From: a virus
Direction: 5' to 3' (one strand)
DNA: 30,767 nucleotides
IMG/VR virus record: IMGVR_UViG_3300030090_002221
Location: 1-30,767 of that record
Below the pieces are notes generated by a model that was not told the origin of the DNA, did not search any database, and saw only the letters and a list, made by a program, of their open reading frames with translations. Of this stretch, positions 1 to 6,668 are shown one piece after another (position 1 is the stretch's first letter; every line of letters starts with the position of its first letter). Position numbers and translations under genes: made by a program.

Positions 1-1
1 A

Positions 2-97
2 GCAACAAAAAAATTTGGATGTATGAATTTTTTTAACATTGACAAAGATGGCTCAGATGCTGTCATAGAAAACATAATTAATGAATTTAATAAATAA
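2..97 (+). CDS. C-terminal part of small helical protein (partial, left end)
   Basis: This is the last 31 codons and stop of the gene that is complete at 30304-30516. The window begins inside it. The two copies differ by one base (72 versus 30491), changing Asn to Ser in the segment VIE(N/S)IINEF. It is followed by the variable small gene and denV, the same order as at the right end. I read it as the same locus met a second time when the circular genome was assembled, rather than a broken paralogue. The function is unknown. Confidence 0.7.
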   Translation, partial: ATKKFGCMNFFNIDKDGSDAVIENIINEFNK

Positions 98-104
98 TAT
101 AAAA

Positions 105-314
105 ATGAAAACAAAATTCAAAATAAATGATCAAATTACTTTTAAAGTAAAAATTTTTGGACGAGAAACTTTAAAAACAAATAAAATAAAATATATCGAA
201 AAAATTAATGATAAAACAATATATTTCGTTGGTGGTATTGGAAAATCATTAGGAATACAATTAAATGGTAAAGAAGATTGTTTTATGGTTACAGAAAAAA
301 ATATATTAAATTAA
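105..314 (+). CDS. variable-locus small protein, left allele (69 aa)
   Basis: This is a 69-residue basic protein with alternating hydrophobic and charged residues, which suggests a small beta-barrel; no family is recognised. An in-frame ATG at 81 lies inside the preceding gene. I chose the ATG at 105 because it follows that gene's stop and sits at the matching place in the other allele (30524). The flanks (1-111 and 322 onward) are nearly identical to the right end of the window, but the body of the gene is not alignable to its counterpart at 30524-30706. It lies directly upstream of denV (7-base gap), so it is probably co-transcribed with it. Confidence 0.6.
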   Translation: MKTKFKINDQITFKVKIFGRETLKTNKIKYIEKINDKTIYFVGGIGKSLGIQLNGKEDCFMVTEKNILN

Positions 315-321
315 TATAAAT

Positions 322-699
322 ATGACTAGAATAAATGTTGGAATACCTCCTGCTAATTTACATGCTAAGCATTTAATTGCAGAACATAGAGAAATCAAAA
401 GAATACCAAATTGTATTGCAAAAGGTAAATATAATATGAATAATATACCTGAAAAATTTAAACTTGGTACAGGACACGTTAAATTCTTTTACGATAAATT
501 ATTATATTTGAAAAATAGATATATTAAATTATATAATGAATGTATTAATCGTGGTTATAATGTGCAAAATTATGTTAGCGCTTGGAATAATGTTCCACCA
601 CATTTAATGAATAATTATGTACCTACTAAAAATGATGTTAAATTAATTAAAAATCGTATTAATCAAAAATTAAAAAACAATGGAAAAACAACAATTTAA
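322..699 (+). CDS. denV: pyrimidine dimer DNA glycosylase (T4 endonuclease V-like)
   Basis: This 125-residue protein closely resembles T4 DenV, which cleaves the glycosidic bond at UV-induced pyrimidine dimers and then nicks the abasic site. It starts MTRIN, so removal of Met would expose the catalytic N-terminal Thr. The segment HLIAEHREIKRIP matches T4 HLMAEYRELPRVF, placing the catalytic Glu at residue 24 (Glu23 in T4). The motif LGTGHVKFFYDKL matches the T4 LGAGHVTFFYDKL segment. The T4 protein is 138 residues, and the shorter C terminus here lacks the aromatic WYKYYG tail. It overlaps the next gene by 20 bases. The first 57 bases recur identically at 30711-30767. It probably repairs phage DNA in sunlit habitats. 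Confidence 0.93.
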   Translation: MTRINVGIPPANLHAKHLIAEHREIKRIPNCIAKGKYNMNNIPEKFKLGTGHVKFFYDKLLYLKNRYIKLYNECINRGYNVQNYVSAWNNVPPHLMNNYVPTKNDVKLIKNRINQKLKNNGKTTI

Positions 700-937
700 A
701 GTGATCAACAGAACAACAAGAGAAGAACAAATATTTAATAGTGATGAAATATTAAGATTTTTTAAATGTGAATATGATCACCAAACCAAAAAAATTAAAT
801 ACAATAATAAGATACAAGATTATGCTATATCTCAAATAGAATCAGATGAAGAAAAATTTATGGATAATGTAATTATTTCTTTAATTGGATTATGTATAAT
901 AATTCTAACAACTAAAATAGTAATGTCATGGATTTAA
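680..937 (+). CDS. small protein with C-terminal membrane anchor
   Basis: This is an unrecognised 85-residue protein. The first 60 residues are charged and soluble-looking. Residues about 62-82 (VIISLIGLCIIILTTKIVM) form one strong hydrophobic helix, consistent with a tail-anchored membrane protein. It overlaps denV by 20 bases and the next gene by 10, so it belongs to the rightward operon and is probably translationally coupled. No function can be assigned. Confidence 0.65.
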   Translation: MEKQQFKVINRTTREEQIFNSDEILRFFKCEYDHQTKKIKYNNKIQDYAISQIESDEEKFMDNVIISLIGLCIIILTTKIVMSWI

Positions 938-1290
938 AATGTCAAGATTTTTATTTTAAAAGTGGAAATATATATGGAACTTTTGGAACAGTAAAAAAAT
1001 TCGATTCAGGTACTAACAAATATTATACTGATCTAGAAGAACAAGAAATGTCTATTAGAATATATGGTACTATGGATCAAATTGATCAAGCATTAGAAGA
1101 ATATATGAAAGATACTGATATTATTTTAGATGAATGTTATGACTTCAAAATAGAAAAAAGAGGAACATTTTGGGGTGATTTTTATGGAAAAGATTTAGAT
1201 AAACATAATGAAGAAGTCCAAACAAAATTAGATAAATATAAAAAATTATATAAAGAAAAAAATAAAGCAATAATAATAAGATTAATATGA
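928..1290 (+). CDS. hypothetical protein (120 aa)
   Basis: This protein belongs to no family I recognise. The N-terminal half looks beta-rich and acidic, and the last 30 residues are a Lys-rich helix (DKYKKLYKEKNK). It shares an ATGA overlap with the next gene (1287), typical of coupled translation, and overlaps the previous gene by 10 bases. It is part of the rightward denV operon, so an early accessory role is possible but unproven. Confidence 0.65.
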   Translation: MDLKCQDFYFKSGNIYGTFGTVKKFDSGTNKYYTDLEEQEMSIRIYGTMDQIDQALEEYMKDTDIILDECYDFKIEKRGTFWGDFYGKDLDKHNEEVQTKLDKYKKLYKEKNKAIIIRLI

Positions 1291-1511
1291 CAAAAAACAA
1301 GAAAACAGAAGAAGAACCAATTCAATATGAAATACTAAACGATATTAATACTTTCCATTGTTCTGATGGTGAAGTAGTTTTTAGAGGTAAAAATTCAATG
1401 GGTAAAGATTTTATTTTAACATTTGATGCCTACAATTTTCTTTGTTGGGTTGATCAAGACACTATTAAACATGTTAAAGAAAAAACCATTGAGCATATTA
1501 AAATGCTATAA
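1287..1511 (+). CDS. hypothetical protein (74 aa), last gene of rightward operon
   Basis: This is an unrecognised 74-residue acidic protein with a predicted beta-rich centre (GEVVFRGKNSMGKDFILTF) and a helical C terminus. It starts in an ATGA overlap with the upstream gene. Its stop overlaps the stop of the leftward metallophosphoesterase gene (1506) by six bases, so two opposing operons meet with no intergenic space for a conventional terminator. Confidence 0.62.
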   Translation: MTKNKKTEEEPIQYEILNDINTFHCSDGEVVFRGKNSMGKDFILTFDAYNFLCWVDQDTIKHVKEKTIEHIKML

Positions 1512-2225
1512 AGGCATTAAAAGATTAATTGGTAAAGTTCCATCATTTAATATAACTGCACAACCAACAGCAGGTCTTTTACCATATTTTGCGTATGCCA
1601 TAGCATAAGTTTTATGATTAATTCCGCAACCCACCTGAGTGCCAAACACCCTGAATTTTTTACCTACATAATGTTCAGTATAGCATTGTGTATGTAGATG
1701 TCCTTGTACTGTGTTCATCATATCAGCACGACATTTTGTTCTCGCAGTACCACCCTCACCATGTATGTATTGAACTTTATCTTTTTCATATCTTTCTAAA
1801 AACTCCCAATTAGGTGTTTCTAATACTTCTTTATAGGATTTTATCCATTTACTAGGAATTGCTGATGTTTGTGCCTTTCTCATTATTATTCTATCATGGT
1901 TGCCAATTATAATTTTTGCGTTAGGAAACGCTTTATACCATCTAGCAATCCTTTTAATAGATAATTCCAACTCAGCCAAACCACCCAACCCATCAGCAGA
2001 AGTTTCGTGATAACTGCTATAGTGATTGTCGATAATATCACCAATAAATACAACTTCAGTACAGAAATAAGTTTCATATTGTTTCTTACACCAATCAAGA
2101 TACCCGTCCAAGCAGAATGGCTCATGCAAATCTCCAATAACTAATACATTATTAGTTTTTTTCCTCATTTTCTGCAAGGCGAGGATCTCTTTTGGTTTTA
2201 ATCTATATCTGTTACTTTTTAGCAC
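1506..2225 (-). CDS. calcineurin-like metallophosphoesterase
   Basis: This 239-residue protein has the full metal-binding motif set of the calcineurin-like phosphoesterase superfamily, in order: GDLH (31-34), GDIID (62-66), GNHD (108-111), a His near 155 (YIHGEGG) and GHLH (175-178). Such enzymes use two metal ions to hydrolyse phosphomono- or diesters; the substrate could be nucleic acid, nucleotide or phosphoprotein and cannot be read from the sequence. It is the last leftward gene, overlapping the upstream small membrane protein by 14 bases and located with the lysis genes. No signal peptide is seen, so a cytoplasmic site is likely. Confidence 0.88.
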   Translation of the reverse strand: MLKSNRYRLKPKEILALQKMRKKTNNVLVIGDLHEPFCLDGYLDWCKKQYETYFCTEVVFIGDIIDNHYSSYHETSADGLGGLAELELSIKRIARWYKAFPNAKIIIGNHDRIIMRKAQTSAIPSKWIKSYKEVLETPNWEFLERYEKDKVQYIHGEGGTARTKCRADMMNTVQGHLHTQCYTEHYVGKKFRVFGTQVGCGINHKTYAMAYAKYGKRPAVGCAVILNDGTLPINLLMPL

Positions 2226-2406
2226 TATCTGCTATTCCTTGTCCTATTACTAATGCGATCAATGCGTTACAAATTGCTGTAGTTTGATCAGGGTCTAATC
2301 CAAAAGATTCGTGTAAAAATTGCACAAGTATAGCTGTAATAGTATACCATGCTTTTCTTGACTTTAGGATTTTACCTATTAAAAAGTTTTTTAATAATTC
2401 ATTCAT
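2212..2406 (-). CDS. small membrane protein, holin-like
   Basis: This 64-residue protein has two hydrophobic stretches, about 19-33 (AWYTITAILVQFLHE) and 44-58 (AICNALIALVIGQGI). They are separated by a short acidic turn containing GLDPDQ, and the end is charged. The pattern of a basic start, a hydrophobic segment and a terminal IGQGIAD motif is seen in small phage membrane proteins next to endolysins. It lies just after the M15 peptidase gene, so a holin or holin-accessory role is plausible. Another holin candidate lies at 2872-3039, and which one makes the lesion is not decidable here. Confidence 0.6.
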   Translation of the reverse strand: MNELLKNFLIGKILKSRKAWYTITAILVQFLHESFGLDPDQTTAICNALIALVIGQGIADSAKK

Positions 2407-2434
2407 GTTATATAATTTTAGTTAATAAATTTAG

Positions 2435-2797
2435 TTAAGAATATAACCAAAAAACATCTTGGTCTTTTGAGTTATCCACATCACAGTGTATATAAGTTTT
2501 ACCTATTCCAATCCTATTTATGCCTACACTTATTAATGCTTGAATAATTAAAGCGCGATCACGACTACCAATACATAAAATATCCGCTGCTAATCCTTTG
2601 ACATGAGAACTGCCTACCCTACCACCAACTTTAAAATTCCATTCTTTTGTCCTATATCCACTTGTAATTTTAAATGGAACACCTGCATTATGTCTAGCAT
2701 AATCCAATTTAATTAAGAAATCTTTATCCATGAGTTCTCCTGATTCGGTTTGATCAGGACTATCAAATTCAGATAATTTAAAATACTTTAAATCCAA
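2435..2797 (-). CDS. M15 family peptidase endolysin
   Basis: This 120-residue protein is of the Peptidase_M15_3 (VanY/DD-carboxypeptidase-like) type found in phage endolysins, which cut peptidoglycan cross-bridges. It has FKLSEFDSPD at the start, the ITSGYRT core, and zinc ligands in SSHVKGLAADI (His65, Asp72) and HCDVD (His104, with Asp106). No signal peptide is present, so export should depend on a holin. The start is a TTG one base after the TAG of the upstream 32-codon reading frame, and the family-like N terminus supports it; the next ATG (residue 23) would remove the conserved SEFDSPD block. Confidence 0.9.
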   Translation of the reverse strand: MDLKYFKLSEFDSPDQTESGELMDKDFLIKLDYARHNAGVPFKITSGYRTKEWNFKVGGRVGSSHVKGLAADILCIGSRDRALIIQALISVGINRIGIGKTYIHCDVDNSKDQDVFWLYS

Positions 2798-2798
2798 A

Positions 2799-2897
2799 CT
2801 ATTTTTTTACGTTAGTATATATTTTTGTGCCATGTGCAGTTATACCAACACAAACTTTATCGTCTTTTTCTTTATTGGTTTTTTTCTTTTTTGTCAT
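2799..2897 (-). CDS. tiny Lys-rich reading frame in lysis region (32 aa)
   Basis: This is a 32-codon frame beginning MTKKKKTNKEKDD and ending TKIYTNVKK. Its stop lies one base before the endolysin TTG, and its start overlaps the end of the holin-like gene (2872-3039) by 26 bases. It may be a real small basic protein, or a translated leader that delivers ribosomes to the weak TTG start of the endolysin. The length is too short for firm coding evidence; the position is the main argument. Confidence 0.4.
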   Translation of the reverse strand: MTKKKKTNKEKDDKVCVGITAHGTKIYTNVKK

Positions 2898-3039
2898 AAT
2901 TAAAAAATTTATATATCGTAAAACTAATTGCTAAAATTAAAGAAATGAAAGTTAACACTTCATTAACTTGCACTATACTTATTCCTATCGCTGTACTATT
3001 TGCTATTCCTACTTGTAGTGTATCTTGCACTTCCTTCAT
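2872..3039 (-). CDS. single-TM holin-like small membrane protein (55 aa)
   Basis: This short gene fills the apparent gap between the connector and endolysin genes. The 55-residue product begins MKEVQDTLQVGIANSTAIGI, has a hydrophobic helix at about 27-44 (EVLTFISLILAISFTIYKF) and ends in a charged tail (NYDKKEKNQ). This organisation, and its position two small frames upstream of the M15 endolysin, fits a small holin. It overlaps the 32-codon frame at 2799-2897 and the basic 37-codon frame at 2996-3109. I consider it the best holin candidate, by context and topology rather than by family signature. Confidence 0.65.
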   Translation of the reverse strand: MKEVQDTLQVGIANSTAIGISIVQVNEVLTFISLILAISFTIYKFFNYDKKEKNQ

Positions 3040-3109
3040 TTTTCTTCTTTTTAAGATAAGTTTTCAATTTAGTTTTATTTATTTTTTTTGTTTTATAGTA
3101 TTTTTTCAT
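2996..3109 (-). CDS. tiny basic reading frame after connector gene (37 aa)
   Basis: The ATG follows directly after the TAA of the connector gene (stop at 3112-3110, start at 3109). The 37-residue product is strikingly basic: MKKYYKTKKINKTKLKTYLK and then KKKNEG. It overlaps the holin-like gene by 44 bases. A translationally coupled small protein is possible, but low complexity and short length make chance a real alternative. Confidence 0.35.
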   Translation of the reverse strand: MKKYYKTKKINKTKLKTYLKKKKNEGSARYTTSRNSK

Positions 3110-3688
3110 TTATGTTAAATCAGATGAAGTTAAGAAATCTCTTAAAGTTAATTTAGTATCTTGTTGTCTTGATTTTTCAAGATTCATTCCTGCGTAATAA
3201 GCGTTACTATCAGGACTAACATCTGCACCACTATTAGTGTTATATTCAGGAAAACTGCCTGTATTATTACAAATGTAATCAATCATTCTTTCCATATAAT
3301 ATTCGCCTGTATTTTTAACTTCCTCTCTTAAATGCTGTGCTTCTTCCGTACTTAAAGCATTTCCTGTTTCTGATGTCTTTGAATAAATATTCCCATTTTC
3401 CACTTTAAATCGAAGAAATGGTATTGCATGATATAAAGCAAAATTTGGTAGCATATCACCAATATAAGTGTCTAATAATGTTTTATAAGCTGAATTAGCA
3501 GGATCATTTATAGTACCTGCAGTTATTAAATCTTTTAATTTTTGATTTAATTGAGTTCCTAATTTAGTTTCTACATAAAGTTTTTGCGCTTGTTTTACAA
3601 ATGGTAATAGCAAATCTACATCTACATTCATATTAATCGCAGTAGAATTTTTAAGTTTATCTTCGGATATAAAAAGTACGTATGACAT
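3110..3688 (-). CDS. head-tail connector/head completion protein (DUF6712-like)
   Basis: This 192-residue protein has the layout of the connector-like family common in Bacteroidota phages: an N-terminal FISEDKLKNST segment, then NVDVDLLLPFVKQAQKLYVETKLGT, a helical core around YKTLLDTYIGDMLPNFALYHAIPFL, and a helix ending YYMERMIDYI. These proteins are thought to sit below the portal like HK97 gp6. It directly follows the portal gene (five-base gap), which supports this role. The assignment rests on remembered family features, not an alignment. Confidence 0.7.
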   Translation of the reverse strand: MSYVLFISEDKLKNSTAINMNVDVDLLLPFVKQAQKLYVETKLGTQLNQKLKDLITAGTINDPANSAYKTLLDTYIGDMLPNFALYHAIPFLRFKVENGNIYSKTSETGNALSTEEAQHLREEVKNTGEYYMERMIDYICNNTGSFPEYNTNSGADVSPDSNAYYAGMNLEKSRQQDTKLTLRDFLTSSDLT

Positions 3689-3693
3689 ATTTT

Positions 3694-5565
3694 CTAATTT
3701 CTAGGTTCTAAATAACCGTTGTTCTTCATATTTCTAGGTGCTATTGCTACCAATTCATCATTTCTTTCTGCAGTGAAGCCTTGACTTCTAGCAGTTGTTG
3801 CTTTTATAATTACATCATCTTGGATAGGATCAGGATAATAAACGTAATTATCTTCATTTTTTGGTGCTTTATAAATACGTCTTTCCCAATAATGGAAACA
3901 TTGTGGTCCTCCTTTGTAAAGAAAAATATCATAATTTTTTGCTCCTTTAGGTCCAAATCCTGGATTTACAGCCATTTTTCCCATTTTTATTATATCTTCC
4001 TTTCTGTATATTTTTCCTGCTGTCATCATTTTTTGACAAAATTCTCTCCTAGTTCCACTTTGATTAGTTAAGGATTCATCTCTAGCATAAACATATCTTA
4101 CTTTATAAAACGCTGTGCCTTTTCTATTTAGTCCATCTTGCTTACTTCTAGCGTTAGGATTTGCTCTACCTGTAGATGTAAGTTCTAGTTTATTGTTTGC
4201 TATGTCATTTAATTCTTTTTCGTAATCAAAATCTCTATGTTCACCATCTACTATTTCTGTATTAATAATTTCCCAATTTTCAGGTATATCTTCAAGTGTT
4301 TCTAAATAGGTTTCTAAAGTTGAGAAATCTGACATTTTAGTCATATCTTCTTTTACTACAACATCTTCATCTAAAGGTGGTAATCCTAATTCCTCTCTAA
4401 TTTCATCTTGCGTCATTACAGCAGCCAAATCTTGATTAGTAAATCTTGTAGTAATAGGTTTCAATTGCACAAAAGACAATGGCATATCCATATTATTACA
4501 ATAAAACAACTTATTTAGTATTTTTATAATATGATCTTGGAATGGTTTAATTACAGTATTTAGGTAAAAGTTTGCTGCTGTATTTAACTCATCAGCATTA
4601 TTTCCTAATCCTGTATCTGACTTTATTCCCATAAGCATAGGACTTGTAACTCTATGTCCTGTTAGAATATTTTGTACAAGTAATTCTTGTAGTGCTAGAT
4701 ATTGCTTATCTGCATCAGCCATAGAAATTGGATTAATTTCAGGCGTTCTTGTTTTATCGTCAGAAAATGTTAGTACAAATTTTCCACTATTATGAGCACC
4801 TGTAAACTTATCTGCTAAACTTCTTTCAATTTGTAATCTTTCTTCTTGTGTTGGAACTCCATTAGCAAAGGAAATAAAGTAACTTCCTGAGAATCCATTT
4901 TGTATGTTATTTAGATGGAACTCAGCCACGTTTTGGTCTATTAATGCCCAATTATTAGCTGCAAGATAATCAGGTGTATGGTAGACGTTCATATCAGGAC
5001 TATATAATCCACTATATAATATCTGATTAGCACTTGTTCTGTCATGTTTATTAAATGCAGGTACTTTATATGGTTTATTTTGCCTAGTATTTCTCCAATC
5101 AGAACAGACGTAATAATTACAAACTTTACCCATTTCATCAGGTTTTTCTGCTCTTACTTTTTCAACAGGAATATGGTAAATTTCTGCAATTTCTGTCCTA
5201 TCGGCAGACCATACTATGTTTAAAGCAAAAGCACCCTGTAATTTGAAATCAAAAGCAACTTTTTTAATAACTTCATGTAAAGTTTCGTGAGAATTACATT
5301 CAGCCATAAATTGCTTTAATTTAACTAATCTTTTTAAATCTGCATTTTCTTCATCTTCAATAATTATATCTTCTGCACTTATCATTTCTGCAGTTGCATT
5401 GATAATAGCAGCCTGAGTAGAACTATTGTAATATAAATCTATAAGGAACTGAGGATATAAGTTTTTCCAATCTTCTGTTCCATATTCAATATAATCTTTT
5501 CCTCTTGTTTCAACAACTTGTGGCGCTGTGGTAGTTTCTAAATTTACACTTAAAATATTTTCCAT
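3694..5565 (-). CDS. portal protein with long C-terminal extension
   Basis: This 623-residue protein is the portal, the ring at the capsid vertex through which DNA is packaged and the tail attached. Residues about 1-400 have typical portal features: early TQAAIINATAEMISAEDI, the FDFKLQGAFALNIVW region, and the QELLVQNILTGHRVTSPMLM helix before the NTVIKPFQDHIIKILNKLF stem. HK97-type portals are about 400 residues. Here the last 200 or so form an added domain with KNYDIFLYKGGPQCFHYWERR, a block I associate with virion proteins of Bacteroidota phages. The gene lies 15 kb downstream of the terminase, after the capsid genes, which is unusual. The connector follows it. Confidence 0.85.
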   Translation of the reverse strand: MENILSVNLETTTAPQVVETRGKDYIEYGTEDWKNLYPQFLIDLYYNSSTQAAIINATAEMISAEDIIIEDEENADLKRLVKLKQFMAECNSHETLHEVIKKVAFDFKLQGAFALNIVWSADRTEIAEIYHIPVEKVRAEKPDEMGKVCNYYVCSDWRNTRQNKPYKVPAFNKHDRTSANQILYSGLYSPDMNVYHTPDYLAANNWALIDQNVAEFHLNNIQNGFSGSYFISFANGVPTQEERLQIERSLADKFTGAHNSGKFVLTFSDDKTRTPEINPISMADADKQYLALQELLVQNILTGHRVTSPMLMGIKSDTGLGNNADELNTAANFYLNTVIKPFQDHIIKILNKLFYCNNMDMPLSFVQLKPITTRFTNQDLAAVMTQDEIREELGLPPLDEDVVVKEDMTKMSDFSTLETYLETLEDIPENWEIINTEIVDGEHRDFDYEKELNDIANNKLELTSTGRANPNARSKQDGLNRKGTAFYKVRYVYARDESLTNQSGTRREFCQKMMTAGKIYRKEDIIKMGKMAVNPGFGPKGAKNYDIFLYKGGPQCFHYWERRIYKAPKNEDNYVYYPDPIQDDVIIKATTARSQGFTAERNDELVAIAPRNMKNNGYLEPRN

Positions 5566-5566
5566 A

Positions 5567-6373
5567 TTATAATAAAGAGTTTAGATAAATATATAAATTT
5601 TTTCTTTCAGTAGCTGAAAGCACATGGTCTTTATAAATTAAAAGATTTTTAATAACACCCTCAAAATTATTAGAACCATCTGCAGAAGCACCAATATTAT
5701 TAATTACAAAAGCATCAGAATCATTATTAGTAGTAACCCCCCAAATTTTGTCATCATACATAGTTTCTTGATGTACATAGCATCTTAAATTACCTGAAAC
5801 CCCTCCTGACCTTTGTATAGTAATAATGAAATCTTTATTTGTTACGATAGTGTCTGTTGCTTCAGTAAAATTACTATTTCCTGTGCCACCAATTTTACAT
5901 CTAAATCCTGCATCTGATTGTATCCTAAAAAAATTATTAGCATTAGAACCATAAACTGCTTTTTGAGATAGGTCAGAAAAAATTACATGGCACATAATAC
6001 TAAAATCCTCATTTTCGTCAATTTCAACATCAGATGCCATATTCATATATTGATTTCCATCAAAATGACAATTTGGTTTTTCTGTAACAGGTGCAGAACT
6101 ATAAACATTCCATCTTGGTTTTACATCTTCATCTGCTTGTGTAGCTGCGTTACCACCTATTATATCTGTCCATAAATTTATTCTGTCACCAATTGCCATA
6201 TTTCCATCAGAAGTACGGTGTGGTGGTGATAAAGTACTACCTGCTGCATCTTGATCAGCCGCTATACTTTCTTGAAATTTATACCAGGTAACTAAACCTG
6301 TTATATCTCTAGGATTAAACCTAACATTTTTAATAGTTGGTAAACTAAGTGCTAAAGATTGTTTTAATACCAT
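5567..6373 (-). CDS. concanavalin A-like lectin/LamG-fold virion protein
   Basis: This 268-residue protein shows the pattern of phage LamG/ConA-like jelly-roll domains. There is an N-terminal hydrophobic lead with DITGLVTWYKF, then INLWTDIIGGN, CHFDGNQYMNM, a central FSIMCHVIFS strand and a C-terminal FEGVIKNLLIYKDHVLSATE followed by a short helix. Such domains bind carbohydrate on cell surfaces or decorate the virion. It overlaps its upstream neighbour by one base (TAATG) and ends just before the portal gene. It is probably a capsid decoration or adsorption protein. Confidence 0.7.
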   Translation of the reverse strand: MVLKQSLALSLPTIKNVRFNPRDITGLVTWYKFQESIAADQDAAGSTLSPPHRTSDGNMAIGDRINLWTDIIGGNAATQADEDVKPRWNVYSSAPVTEKPNCHFDGNQYMNMASDVEIDENEDFSIMCHVIFSDLSQKAVYGSNANNFFRIQSDAGFRCKIGGTGNSNFTEATDTIVTNKDFIITIQRSGGVSGNLRCYVHQETMYDDKIWGVTTNNDSDAFVINNIGASADGSNNFEGVIKNLLIYKDHVLSATERKNLYIYLNSLL

Positions 6374-6657
6374 TATGACCTAGTTTCGTAATAACACAAA
6401 GCAACACCTGAACTTAAAGTTATAGCTGTTACATTAAGAAAAATAGTTGTTCCTGCTGCCATAGTTGTATGCAAATTAGATATAGCAGAACCTGCCACTG
6501 CAGTTGCATTAGCTGCTGTAATATTTGATATTACACTTTCTACAGGAAAATGAATGCAATAATAATCTTTACCTGACATAGCAGTAGTAGATATTACATC
6601 ACATTGGTTTTTTCCTAATTGCTCATATAAAAGTTCGTTGTTATTTTCTATTCCCAT
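6373..6657 (-). CDS. small virion-associated protein (94 aa)
   Basis: This protein is not recognised as a family. It is a 94-residue Ala/Thr-rich, beta-leaning sequence (NITAANATAVAGSAI, LHTTMAAGTTIFLNVTAITL) of a composition common in phage structural proteins. It lies between two putative decoration proteins and overlaps the LamG-like gene by one base. A head decoration or fibre-support role is inferred only from context. Confidence 0.55.
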   Translation of the reverse strand: MGIENNNELLYEQLGKNQCDVISTTAMSGKDYYCIHFPVESVISNITAANATAVAGSAISNLHTTMAAGTTIFLNVTAITLSSGVALCYYETRS

Positions 6658-6668
6658 TTTATTTTATT

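Larger units (their letters stand above)
1..378. repeat. left end of overlapping terminal repeat (interrupted)
   Basis: Bases 1-111 match 30420-30530 with one substitution, and 322-378 match 30711-30767 exactly. The central 210 bases do not align to the corresponding 180 bases of the right end. True direct terminal repeats would be identical throughout, so this indicates circularity or permutation with two alleles, or a tandem duplication that has diverged in only one gene. Confidence 0.8.

Noticed and set aside
81-104. Upstream ATG (81 and 30500) for the variable small genes
   Set aside because: It lies inside the preceding gene, and the extra eight codons would simply be that gene read in another frame; the shared ATG after the stop is more likely.
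1-378. Direct terminal repeats of a linear phage genome
   Set aside because: Packaged terminal repeats would be identical, whereas the central gene is unrelated at the two ends.
1423-1608. Plus-strand 61-codon frame across the convergent stops
   Set aside because: It overlaps two better supported genes, in another frame and on the other strand, and resembles no known protein.
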